Shown piece after piece: positions 45,129 to 55,387 of a stretch of DNA of 64,000 nucleotides. The position numbers and the translations under genes were made by a program. The DNA is taken from positions 564,501-628,500 of the forward strand of contig SMMW01000145.1 in the NCBI GenBank assembly GCA_004794655.1, written 5' to 3'. Position 1 is the first letter of the stretch, and the number at the start of each line of letters is the position of its first letter. Origin of the DNA: Marisa cornuarietis. Taxonomy: Eukaryota; Mollusca; Gastropoda; Architaenioglossa; Ampullariidae. The notes below the pieces were generated by a model. The model saw only the letters and a list, made by a program, of their open reading frames with translations, had not been told where the DNA came from and searched no databases.

Positions 45129-47282
45129 TTGTGTTGCAATTAGTTTTTAAACAAATTTTCCAAGTAAACGTTGAGGTCGTCATGTAAGCTTATTTTGAGT
45201 AACTTTCATTTAAATGGCAGATAAACCGTTTTTGTAGAAAGCGGATCAGCGATAACATCTTTTCGTAAAATCTGTTTTTATTCTGTTGTAGAAAAAATGA
45301 GTTAAAGGATTTCTGCGATAGCCATATTTGTTTTTCCGTGGATCCTGTAGCGAAGTGCACGTGCGACATGCTAGTACCTTGTAAACGAACACTGCTACTT
45401 TAGTTCTGTGGATAGTTTTCTCCACCCCACCCCCCAAAAAAAAAAACAACAAACATCTGTTCCTGGGTCTGTAGAACCATGCGACGAGCAGATTAATGGC
45501 TCACGCGATAAATACGCGAGATTTCCCTGAGCCGCTGATACTCGTTCATAAAACATTGATGTGTTTCCATTAGCCCTCGATGTGTTTCCGTTAAGCCTAA
45601 TGTTTTCATTTATGTGTACCAACAGCACCTCAAACCGATGACATGAATAATTCTTAAAAACCTCCATCCTGTGCGGCGAAATGAGAATGCAAAAAAATAA
45701 AATATTGTGGTGAGGAATTCAAAAACCACCTCGCTACTCGATCCATTGCAGGATGAATCAGGCCATGATTTCTTAATACAATTTTTTTTTTCTTCTTTCG
45801 TCGCATTTTAATGTGATTGAAGTCTGATACGGCAGTTTTACATAACAGGTCTTGGTTAATAAAATCAGGGTTTAGGGTTTGAAACGAATATTATTAGTAG
45901 CTACATGCACTCGCTGCTGATGTCTTTTTTTTTAAATATTGTTTAGTGTTACCTGTTGAGTGTTGAGTGATGCTATTATCCCGGTTGCTGCTAAATTAGG
46001 TTTTGTATAAATTGTTCAGACATTACTTAGTGTATTAAAACTGGGCCTGCGCATTTTCCTTAAAAATGATGCGAGTGTCCAAGTGCTGTACATACGGATT
46101 ATAATACTGCATGCCATAATAGTAATAATGGTGATATTTTAACTATTTGCTACTGTGCCGCAGGTGGAGGTATCAAAGTCCGGAGCCAGCAGAAAACGGG
46201 ACCAGAGCCGAGAGAAAAGCGTTCGAAGACGAGCGAGGGATGATTCAGACTCGCCCCACACTACACAAGGTCCCAGAGTTCCTCACTTACACCTCGTAGA
46301 TGACCACATCAAAGGCCACCCGGTGTCCGATAACCGTCTTGTACCCGCTGCGGATAACAACAAAGACGCAAAAGAGTCGACTAAACATCAAAGAACGACT
46401 TTTTCCAAGACATCCACAGTGGCTAAGATCTCTGTCAAAACAACCAAGAATGTTCCTCGTCCAAAAACAAAAGCTGCACGTATGTCGGACAGACTCGGGC
46501 GGAGTCACGTAGTCGTCAGACGAAAAGGACAAGAAAACATCGCAAAGAATGTGACCAAAAGCAACAAGAAAACAACACACACGGTAATTCAGAGAAAGAA
46601 AGATGAACAGCTGACACAAGAACAGATGAACAACAGTGGAACTAGGTTAAAGAGCTTAGAGATGATAATAAGGACAGTCCCGACTCCAGAGAGATGTAAG
46701 GACACCAGTATAAAGTCCGAGGGCAGCCAGAATGCAGCTGAAACTCATCGCAGATCTGAAGTTTCAGACGAGGAAAGTTGTGACAAATTGAAAACGAAGA
46801 ATGTGACCAACAGCAACAAGAAAACAAAACACACGGCAATTCCGAGAAAGAAAGATGAACAGCTGACACAAGAAGAGATGAACAAGATTCGAACTAGGCT
46901 AAAGAGTTCGGAGAGGACAGTAATAACAGTCCCGACTACAGACAGAAGTAAGGACACCAGTATAAAGTCCGAGGGCAGCCAGAATGCAACAGAAAGTGAA
47001 AGCACAGTAGTGTCAGACGAGGAACGAGAAGACAAATTGAAAACTGATGAAAAGACAGAGGTGGTTGACACACGAAAGTCTATTACTCGACAAACGAAAG
47101 ACTTAAGACAAACAACAAACATGCAGTCAGCCGCTATTATGCAAGTCCAAGAGCAGATAATAACGAAGGTTGGTACCCCAAAATATTCAGTATCTCATCC
47201 GTGTCACAAGGTATTTAGTTATCTCTTCCTATACGAAGTTTTTACCTTCACCTTCCAAATTTTTAACAAACAGAACGGATAG
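42041..47282 (+). CDS. FLYWCH-type zinc-finger protein (exons 42041-42234, 43745-43814, 44109-44579, 46164-47282)
   Basis: Exon 1 (ATG 42041, donor CG|GTGAGC) ends in phase 2. Exon 2 starts after GTTTACAG with one base that completes the Arg codon and ends CAG|GTGTGG in phase 0. Joined, residues about 15-75 form one FLYWCH domain: GNPCLLVDDQRFF, then ILWKC (Cys47), HCKALIET (Cys55) and VVLVDSNHNHP (His73, His75), giving the Cys2His2 zinc ligands. FLYWCH domains bind DNA or proteins in chromatin regulators. Exons 3a (44109) and 3b (46164) both start with GTG in phase 0 after an AG. They encode Lys/Arg/Ser/Thr-rich disordered tails with SDEER acidic patches, and both have an in-frame donor AAG|GTTGGT. 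Exon 3b may instead read to the stop at 47282, giving about 460 residues with 3b alone or about 617 with both. Later exons are not excluded. Confidence 0.8.
43138..43345. repeat. Degenerate ~30 bp minisatellite in FLYWCH intron 1
   Basis: Six or seven diverged copies of TTGTCTATTGGTGACAGCCA followed by AGTATAAAA. A further relic, TTGTCTAACTGATGAC, occurs near 43530. Low similarity between copies indicates an old array. Confidence 0.75.
44790..45130 (+). mobile_element. Decayed LINE 3' end with (ATA)n tail
   Basis: A frame near 44840 reads SSLFLRKLWNFLPFHTGQSH, resembling the L-W-N-x-L-P signature of LINE reverse transcriptase C-termini. A 3' UTR follows and ends in a perfect ATA run at 45070-45126. 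The homologous position in the second duplication copy (47.37-47.58 kb) has a more decayed version without the LWN part, so the insertion predates the duplication. Confidence 0.5.
45070..45126. repeat. (ATA)n microsatellite
   Basis: About 19 trinucleotide units that form the tail of the decayed LINE in the first duplication copy. Confidence 0.95.
46545..47045 (+). repeat. Coding tandem repeat, 84-codon unit, two copies
   Basis: Within exon 3b, unit 1 (46545-46796, 84 codons) and unit 2 (46797-47045, 83 codons) both run from KNVT(K/N)SNKKT through RKKDEQLTQE and KDTSIKSEGSQNA to DKLKT. Exon 3a has one such unit. Each unit carries IKSE, which fits the sumoylation consensus (hydrophobic-K-x-E), and an SDEE(S/R) acidic site. 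Confidence 0.9.
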
Positions 47283-47747
47283 ACGGTCACGTGTTCGTCA
47301 CCTGCTTTACTTTTCATTTTAGTCTTACTTAAGCTTATTTCAGTCTACACTCTTTCATTCGCTCTCTCCGCTTGTCGTCTGATCCAGACGTTTACACAAA
47401 CAATTTAAATACCACTCACATGGTTATCGCTCATCCTACACTTCTTCCCAGAATATTTTCGTCAACTCATGTATGTTCTATTTATTTGCCTTGTTCCTAT
47501 GTTGGCTAGTTCCTAGTGTGGGTAGCTGTGTGCGGTTTCCTTGATCTTGATGTTAAGAATTGTAAAAAAAAAAAATTAAAAAAAAATTATTATCACTTTT
47601 TAAAAATAAATTCTCAACGTGCCCTCGCCAAACATATAAATTCATAATGTGTAGCTAACATGGCTGACAAATAACACTTTCTGCGTGAAACAGATCCGTG
47701 ATATGTTTGTAAAACCGTACTGTACAAAAATAACTTTTTGAAAAATC

Positions 47748-47748
<1 letters not shown>

Positions 47749-47795
<47 letters not shown>
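47749..47795. repeat. (TG)n microsatellite
   Basis: About 23 TG units in the second duplication copy, absent from the first. Confidence 0.95.
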
Positions 47796-47796
<1 letters not shown>

Positions 47797-48449
47797 ATTT
47801 GTTTCTCGCCGCATGTAGCGGAGTCCGCGTGCAAAGTGGTGGTACCTTATAAACAAACACTGCTGGTTAACTTTTATGATTTCTTTTGCGCCTCATAAAA
47901 ATCTGTCATATTCCTGGATCTGAATTATTTCGACCAATTGACTAACGGATTAATTGCTCAAGCGACAGGCATGTGATTTTTTCCAATGCCATTGACGCGT
48001 CTTCATAAATCGTTGATGTGTTTTTCACAACAGCTTCACGGGTCCATTTATTTGCGCTAGGAATTCCTCAAATTGCACAGTTGCGACAAAAGTGTTTCAG
48101 TCTTTTGATGGGGGGAATAATTCTTTTAAAAGAAATTATCCTGAAGTAAAGTATTGTGTTAGGAATACTTGAAATAGAATATCCCGTTACAAATTTAAAG
48201 TCTGCTTCGCTGCTCCATGCATTAAGAATCATGCCACTTTTAAATATACTTTTAAATATATTACAAGAAAACATTTTTTTTCCGTATTCCCCAAGTTTTA
48301 CTGCCATCGCGATCTGGAACGATAATTTCGTATTGCTGGTCCTGGTTAAGTCACGCTTGTTGTTTTAAACTTATTTTACTAATAAATACGTGTAGTTAAA
48401 ACTTGGACTCGTCATTCCTCATCGCGACAGTCAGTTGTGGTCAGGTGTT

Positions 48450-48752
48450 AGTGAGAAAGTTTGCGGGTTGTGGGGGGTAGGGGGGATATGGATGATGTCG
48501 ATCAGCTGGCTGACCGCAACCAGTAGGAAGCCGCGCGAGGCAACTCTGTGGCTCATTAGCATGTGAGCGCCCGGGACAGCCAGCGCCGAGCTGCGGTGGT
48601 CGGCCCTGCCAGGTTCGCCAGCCAATCAGCACTCAGCGCAAGGTGACGCCGACGGCTGACGTCACGCGAGGGGCGAAGTATTATGGGATGTAAGTTGTGC
48701 GAGTGTTGGCTTGCTCTGTGTGTAGAGCTTCATTGTTTACCGCCTTCTGTGG
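48450..48752 (+). promoter_or_regulatory. Putative CBX promoter and 5' UTR
   Basis: GC- and CpG-rich segment directly upstream of the CBX start codon at 48753. It contains a CCAAT box (48622-48626, in GCCAATCAGC) and a palindromic CRE TGACGTCA (48657-48664), 127 and 90 bp upstream of the ATG. No TATA box is evident. The transcription start is not determined. Confidence 0.55.
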
Positions 48753-51700
48753 ATGGAGCTATCCAAGATGGGCGAAAGGGTGTTTGCCGCCGAGCGCATC
48801 TTGAAAAAGCGCATACGGAAGGTTTGTCGGCTTCTCGCTCAAAACTGACCCGACTTTTCCGATCTACGCAAAGTGTCATGGTGATGTTTGCTTAATTGCG
48901 TTCTTTCTTTTTGCAGGGCAAGCCGGAATATCTGGTCAAATGGAAAGGCTGGCCTCCCAAGTGAGTACGGCTTGTTCGGATTTCACAAGTCTCGGCGGGT
49001 GGGGGAAGGCTGTGTCTGGGTTCGCTCGTGGAAGTGTTTCGGTCTAGCTTTGGTGTGTTTACATGTATGAAATGGCCGCGGTACCAGCGTTGCTGTTATC
49101 ATGGCGCATGTTGTGATTATGTTTCAGGTATAACACGTGGGAGCCAGAAGAAAATATATTGGATGTGCGACTGATCGATTCCTTCAAAGCGAGGTTAGTG
49201 GGTTCCTCCTTTCTTACGTGCTATTTTTAGCGCCGGAGGTGACTGTCTCTATTGTGCACACCCCTTCATAGCCAGTGCCAATCACATTGACATGTGGTTC
49301 CGGCCGCTTGTTCTTGTGCTGTGGATAACTCTTGAAAGTTTGTGGTTTGATCTGTGATGATAACCGCTTCATGAAATAATAGTAATTTTTATGTTAACCA
49401 TGGGAATTTAGTTTTGACAAAATTGTTATTTAAATCATGAGCAGCAGGCGTCTCCAAATTAATTGACTTATGTAATGATCCCTTACAAAACTTTGAAATT
49501 CAAATAATGATCAGTTTACAGTCACTGATGCTCATCTGCACTAAAACTATAGTAAAAGTAAAAGCCAAGTGAGGGTGTTTGCATGCCTTGATGCACGATG
49601 TTAGCTTTTTAAGCTGTCTGCTAGTGATGAATGTTCGCCAAACATTGCTGCAGATTCATATATGTGGTTACATGTGTGGTCGCATGTCAAATTCCGAAAT
49701 TATATATTATAAAAATATTCTGTACACTCCAAATGTTTGCTGTGACGGGTTTCCTGTAATGGGTTTAAAAACATGGGTGACAGGTCGCCAAAGTACACTA
49801 TGCGATATAATTGTAATGTATATAGTTGGAAGTAGTGTTTGTCATTGTATGAATGGTAAGGAAAGAAATCCTTCCTCATTTTGCAGATGGCTTGTAACTG
49901 TTTATTTGTGATAATTCACAAATGTGAATAAAAAGTATTCACTTTACCATACCGTTTATATTAAACCAGTTTTCACTCATGGTGGTTTTCACTACTGTGA
50001 AGCTGTTGCGAAATCACTCTGCTTAACAGGGACAATATTTAGTCACAAATTCTCCTTGCTTAGTTGAAAGAAATCATTGCGTATAAAATTTGTTAGCCCA
50101 CATATTGTGAATGGCTTTGTTCCAGAGTAATATTGAATGCAGTAATATTTGAGAACGTATTTGGGTAGTCAGTATCATCTCACTTCAATTATTTTCTTGC
50201 CACCCTCACAATATTTCCTCGCACCTTTCCTTTTAGTTTCCATGAATGTTTACAACATGTTGTTGATGTTTAAAAATATTTTTAGAACATCACTGTTGTA
50301 CCAGTGCAATAAATTATTTTCCAGTTTTTACTCACAGGAGCCAAGTTAATGTAGTGTCTATGCAAAAATGATTACCTTCACAGATTGGTCAAGGGCTTTC
50401 ACTCACTGAAATACTAAAAACGCTAGATTATGACAGTCTGTGACCACATTTTTGGTTTAATCTTGAATAAAAGTAATGGCATCATCTTAGTGCTGGAATG
50501 CCATTTTGCTGTTTACTTTGTAAGCATTGTGCATGGCTTCACACATGCCAAAAGCCTGAAGTGATTCCGTCAATTACTCAAAAGAATCAGATTTGTAGGA
50601 TGTTCATTTGCCAATCTAGAGTTTGTGCATAATGTTTTGAATTCTTAGTACTAATGTGCAATATATGCTGGCTAGCAGCTAATGGCGTGGTACATGAAGG
50701 ATTGCATAACAGATTTACCCAATAAAATAAAAAATCTAGCTGGCTTTGGTTGTTGTCCATCAGTGACATTGATTGTTGTCCGTCAGATAGGCAGGGTGGT
50801 CCGGTGGCGCCACGGTTAGCACCTGTCACCCATACAGTGAAGGTTGGCTGTCCTGAGTTAAGCTCTCATTTTGGGCACGCTGTTCTTTCTCTGCATGTGG
50901 CATCTGTTTACAGGGCTGGCTGCCTTGCCATCATATAGCCTTAGTTATTGGCTTGGTGTAAAACACCGATTCCCCCTGCCCCTCTCCATCAGACACCCCT
51001 ATTAGTGCAGTGATAAAAGAGAAAATGAGCATTGTAGCTGACCTGGGCTCAAAACGTGTTTTTTTTTAAATGCTTTACAGAAAATATGGTTCTTATAAAA
51101 CATATTTTTAATATTTTAAAATTTTATCTCTTAATATTTGAAATTTTCAAATAAACAGTTACCGGTTAGGCCCCATAGATCTGCCTCCAAATGTTGAAGT
51201 ATTTTAACTGATAGTGAACATGGGACGTCATGGTTTGCTTTTATACGCCACTGTAGACTACATAGGAGACTACTTAGTAGATTAAATGACAGTGATCAAC
51301 CTTATAAATCCCAGTAGACATTTATAATTTGGATAGTATGCTCAGTTACAAAAACCAGAAAAAACAAGTACTAGTCTGGTTTTTAGGATAAGGCAAGTGA
51401 TACATTTTAGTAAAACACACAGCATCAAACACCCACACAACCAACAATTTGTCTATGGATTGAGCAGCTGAACTGCAGAGGATACAAACGGTTTCAAGTG
51501 CATATTCCTTACACAGGCATAGCATAAGGTTTGCCTGAACTCAATAAAACAAATTTTCTTGCTAGTGCTTTGTCTTGTATGGAAAAAATGCCGTTCAACA
51601 TAGAGATAATAAAGTGTACACAGAGAGACAATACAATATTGTACACTTGTAACAGTAGCCAGCAATACATTCCTGCTGATCAACAGACATTCAGCAGGTA

Positions 51701-54700
51701 GCCTTTTGCAGATGGCAAGACAAGAAACTGACTGATGGCAAATTTATGAGCTCAGGTGCAGCCAGGAGAAGTCGGGTAATGTCAGGCGATAAGAGCATCA
51801 AATATACAGCTGAGCTAAATCTTGTGAATATCTGCTTACATTCTGTTTGCCTTCATATTAATTAAATATCTTATGAGCTTGTGATCTTGATGTTCAGCTG
51901 GGGAAAGTGGTACTTATGGCTTTTTAAATCATTGAATTAAACCATGAGATTTAAAGGCTTTAGGCTTGGTCATAAATTTTTTATTCCTAAGTAGATTAAG
52001 ATTTCTACTACAAATACAAACTGCTGCTAATGACATTTTGTATTTTAAAGTAGGCCAAACATAAAGGTGAAAGGCATATTGACCTCACCATATTGTTGCC
52101 AGGTCAACAGGGATGACTGTCATCTACACTTTTCCCAGAAAATCTTGTACTTTCTAGTGTAAAGTTACACGCGTTTTAATGTTTAAATGTGTCATCCACA
52201 TGAATCTTTGAACCCTCATTTTCATTTGTGACTTATTATACATCTCAATAACAGAGTTTGTCGGGCACCATTTATTGGTTCGTCTCGCCGGAAATGCGTT
52301 TCCTCTCTAACACATGCTGGCTGCTTTACTTCAGCACAAAGTCGATGGCGGAAGTTCACATTGTTGTCTAGTGGAGCCAGATTGCTGCCGGGCCCCGGGC
52401 AATGGATGAAAACCATTGCTGTCGGGCAGATGTTTTAAAAGCAAAGCTCTAACATCATTTGGCTTTTTTCTACATTTTTTAGTTGCAAAAGTGCAGGCAT
52501 TGTTGTGTCAAGGAACGCTGGCTGAAAACGTCTGAAGGAAATCACGAATAGGAAAAGGCGAAGGAAATTTTGTTCTTTCTTTCTGCGAAGGGTGGGCTGG
52601 AAGGTGGGAGGGAGGTTGACTACTGAGCTAAGAGTGTTTCAGACAAGGAATCTCAGTCGGCAGCCTTGTCAAAGTTACAGTTGTTTGTCTTCAGCTGTGC
52701 TTACATCACCACTACTCCGTCCTTGTAATATTGTAAAAGTGAAACAACTTGCTTTCGGCGGAAAGAAACGAGCGTACCCATGCCGAAAAGGGGGAGTTGT
52801 GGGTATGTGAATGAAAAACATTTTCATTGTGTTTTGGATTTCAGATTTCTGGTGTAAAATATTTCATAAAAAAAAGCCTCCCCCACCTACCTTCCCCGTG
52901 ACTTACTGCGTAAGAAGTAATTGGTGGTCATAGATCTTTACGATGTAGAGGTTGGCGCAGAAAAATATTAGTTTTCAATAATTCTGTTGTCAGTCACATC
53001 AGAAGAAGACAGGCTGACTTATCTACAGACTGTGGGCAAGCTTCGTTTGCAGTTTTAATGATTTAGAAACTAGATTCTCGTGGTTCAGAGTTTTTGTGTT
53101 GGTTTTTATTTTGGGTTATGGTGACAGTTGATGATTGATGATAGTACCGGCGATAGGTTGTTGATGAGTGTATTGATGAGAACCATAGTCGTGCTCACGT
53201 CCGCACCCGCCTTCTAACTCAGTACAGGACGGCGGGTAGGGGTGGGTCGGGGTACACGCCTGAGAGTTGAGATACACACCATCAGCACCCGTCTGCGTCA
53301 CGTGACTGGAAAGAGCGGGTGAAGCCCCGGCCAGCTGTTGCACTCTGCTCACCTGAGTGGTGCCTGTGTTACATAGCTCCCTGTATTCTAATAACACTTT
53401 ACATCACTAAACGTAATCTCGGTGATTGGTAAAAGGCTTGAGATCAGAGCGTTCCTCCATCTGACTTGGCTGCCAGGAGTCTGGAAGTCATGGCTAATAA
53501 CAGTTGCCTTCAGATCACCTTGAAATGAGCATCTGCTTTATTAGGAAAGTTAAAAGCGGAACAAGAACAGGATTGGACTCCGGCACATGCTCCACATGTG
53601 CTTTAGACACGGTGAACCACTTATTAAACAGGTTTTTTTACGACTTGCCTGATTTGGGCATTTACCTGTTTCGGGCTGGCATATAGCTCTGGCTTTTGTG
53701 GTTTTTTTGTAATTCTCAATTCTTTTCAAAGTCGGGAAAGTATTTTAGTTGCATTTTCTTGTAAAGTTTAAGTGAAACACGCTAGTGAACTAAGATTCGT
53801 GTCAAGACATGATACAGTGGTGCTATTTTGCTCAAGAGAGTTGCAAGGTCGAGTAAAGTGAAAACAAGAATCTTCGTCATTTTTTTTCTATTGACATCTA
53901 AGTTTAGCTCGTAGATGTGGTATTGATAATATGCCAGAGACCCACTGTAACCGCAATATCTGCCTTATTTGTAAAACATATTTAAACTATAAATCGAAGT
54001 AAATCCACTGAAATGGGATTGTCATCTGTAATGCCAGATATAGATGCAACAATGCAACAATGTACCCACATTGTCCACCTTCTGTCGGGATAGTCCTCAG
54101 ATATTGTCATGGTGAGATGGCAGAGGGTGCCAACTCTAATCACATTGTCTCACCTTCTGTCCTACAGCCAGCGGGATGGATCGTCTGGGGGAAGCAAACG
54201 CGGACCCAAACCCAAGAAAATGCGCGTGCAGGTAAGTGTTGATCTGCATTTATGAGCTGTGATTATTGTGGTGGTGGATATGGGTGTAATGATGGTGTTT
54301 TCTTCAGTAGGAGGATAGTCTTGTGGGCTGGCACTTTCTGTAGTGTAGTTGGTGTGGCGGGCTTCCTTCATGCCTGACGTGTGGGCTTTTTTTTAAAGTG
54401 TGTAGTCTTCTTTCTGTTTGTTTTGGCTGCCCGATACCTGGTGGGAAACTGCGATAGGTATGTGTGACGTCACCAATGTTCTGCTTGTAACAGGAGAGCA
54501 CGGACGAGAATTCCGATGTCGACATGGATGGCGATGAGAGCGGCGATGAACAGACGAGCGAGAGCAGCAGCGACACGGCCAGCGGCGCTCGAGGAGGGAA
54601 GGACCAGGACTTGTCCTCCACCAGCAGTGCGACAGGGGCAGCAAGCCCGCACAAGGGGGACAGCACTGGCAGCAAAAAGAAAGACGACGCCAAGTCGGCC

Positions 54701-55387
54701 TCAGCCGGAGGAGACGCTGGGGGGAGCCACAGCACCAGTCGTGCCTCGGGTGGTCCCGTGAAAAGAGGTCGCGGTCGCCCACCCAAGTACCCCAAACCAG
54801 GCATGCCAGGCTACGTGCCTCCACCGTCGAAGGTGAACAAAGCCAAGCTCAAGCTGGACAACAAGCCCAAAGGTACCCCGGGTAGGCGGCCGGGCAGCGT
54901 GAACAAAAAGGGGCCAAAATCCAAAAAGTCATCGACCTCTTTGTCCAAGCAGAACTCAACAGAGAGCTCTGCTGGTAACACGAAGACATCATCAAAAGAC
55001 AAGGACAGCGCCTCATCTGGTGACGCGGCGCACAAAGGCAGCGGAGGAGGCGGTGGCAAGACCGATCATCATCACGGGAAGACCAACGGCCAGTCGGCAG
55101 CCCCTGGGCTGGCCAAGGCCAGCAGCAACAGCACCAGCGGCATCAAGGCCACGGACTCGGGCATCTACGACTTCCAGTCGGACGACGCCGAGTCCCACAA
55201 GGCCTTCAAGATTGGGCGACCGGCAGAACGCGAGGTGCCGGCCAAGGTCTACTGGAGCCCGGAGCCCGCCCTGAAGGCCGTGCTGGACTCGGTTGTGCTG
55301 ACTGACGTCACCACCAACAACACCACCATCACCGTCCGCGAGTGCACCGCGGGCCCCGCCTTCTTCCGGAAACGGGAGGAGACGTGA
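48753..55387 (+). CDS. Pc: Polycomb-class chromobox protein (CBX2/4/6/7/8 type); exons 48753-48821, 48917-48960, 49128-49193, 54168-54231, 54494-55387
   Basis: Five exons with GT-AG borders join in frame to about 378 residues. The start MELSKMGERVFAAERILKKR is that of PRC1 chromobox proteins. The chromodomain (about 9-58) keeps the H3K27me3 aromatic cage Phe11, Trp32 and Trp35, with [20 protein letters not shown] across exons 1-3. Exon 4 supplies the CBX KRGPKPK motif (70-76). Exon 5 begins with an acidic Ser-rich stretch, then an AT-hook KRGRGRPPK (about 171-179), a second weaker GRRPG motif, low-complexity Lys/Ser/Gly/His, and a C-terminal Pc box (about 332-378: YWSPEPAL, VVLTDVTTNNTTITVRE, FFRKREET) that binds RING1. 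The role is reading H3K27me3 and tethering PRC1 for gene silencing. A large intron (49194-54167) splits chromodomain and tail, and might hide alternative exons. The order of domains and length suit a single invertebrate Polycomb orthologue. Confidence 0.95.
49194..54167 (+). other. CBX intron 3, about 5 kb
   Basis: Donor AG|GTTAGT and acceptor TCCTACAG|C. Besides the SINE at 50.8 kb I see no coding exon. Open frames (for example minus 53116-53397) have no motifs. The phase at both borders is consistent (phase 2, Ser60 split), so no additional exon is required. Confidence 0.7.
50794..50987 (+). mobile_element. tRNA-derived SINE, copy 2
   Basis: Same family as 40898-41082: GGGTGGTCCGGTGGCGCCACGG head, then GGCACGCTGTTCTTTCTCTG, ATCTGTTTACAGGGCTGGCT and GGTGTAAAAC. 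It sits in CBX intron 3, sense to the gene. Flanking CCGTCAGAT and CCATCAGAC could be a diverged target-site duplication. Confidence 0.8.

Larger units (their letters stand above)
44030..45780 (+). repeat. Tandem segmental duplication, copy 1 (with exon 3a)
   Basis: From CCATAATAGTAATAATAGTA upstream of exon 3a to about 45780, the sequence parallels 46.1-48.23 kb in the same order: acceptor region, exon, GTTGGTACC donor region, TTTTCGTCAACTCATG, GTGTGGGTAGCTG-like words, AACACTGCT and the GATGTGTTT block. Exonic parts are almost identical; intronic parts have many indels. Confidence 0.85.
46080..48230 (+). repeat. Tandem segmental duplication, copy 2 (with exon 3b)
   Basis: Counterpart of 44030-45780, offset about 2.05 kb at the start. 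It is longer because exon 3b has about 90 extra codons near its start and an extra 84-codon repeat. The homology fades near the segment ending ATGCCACTTTTAAATATAC at about 48230. Confidence 0.85.

Noticed and set aside
53116..53397. 93-codon minus ORF within CBX intron 3
   Set aside because: No motif and no splice borders; likely chance in a GC-richer patch.
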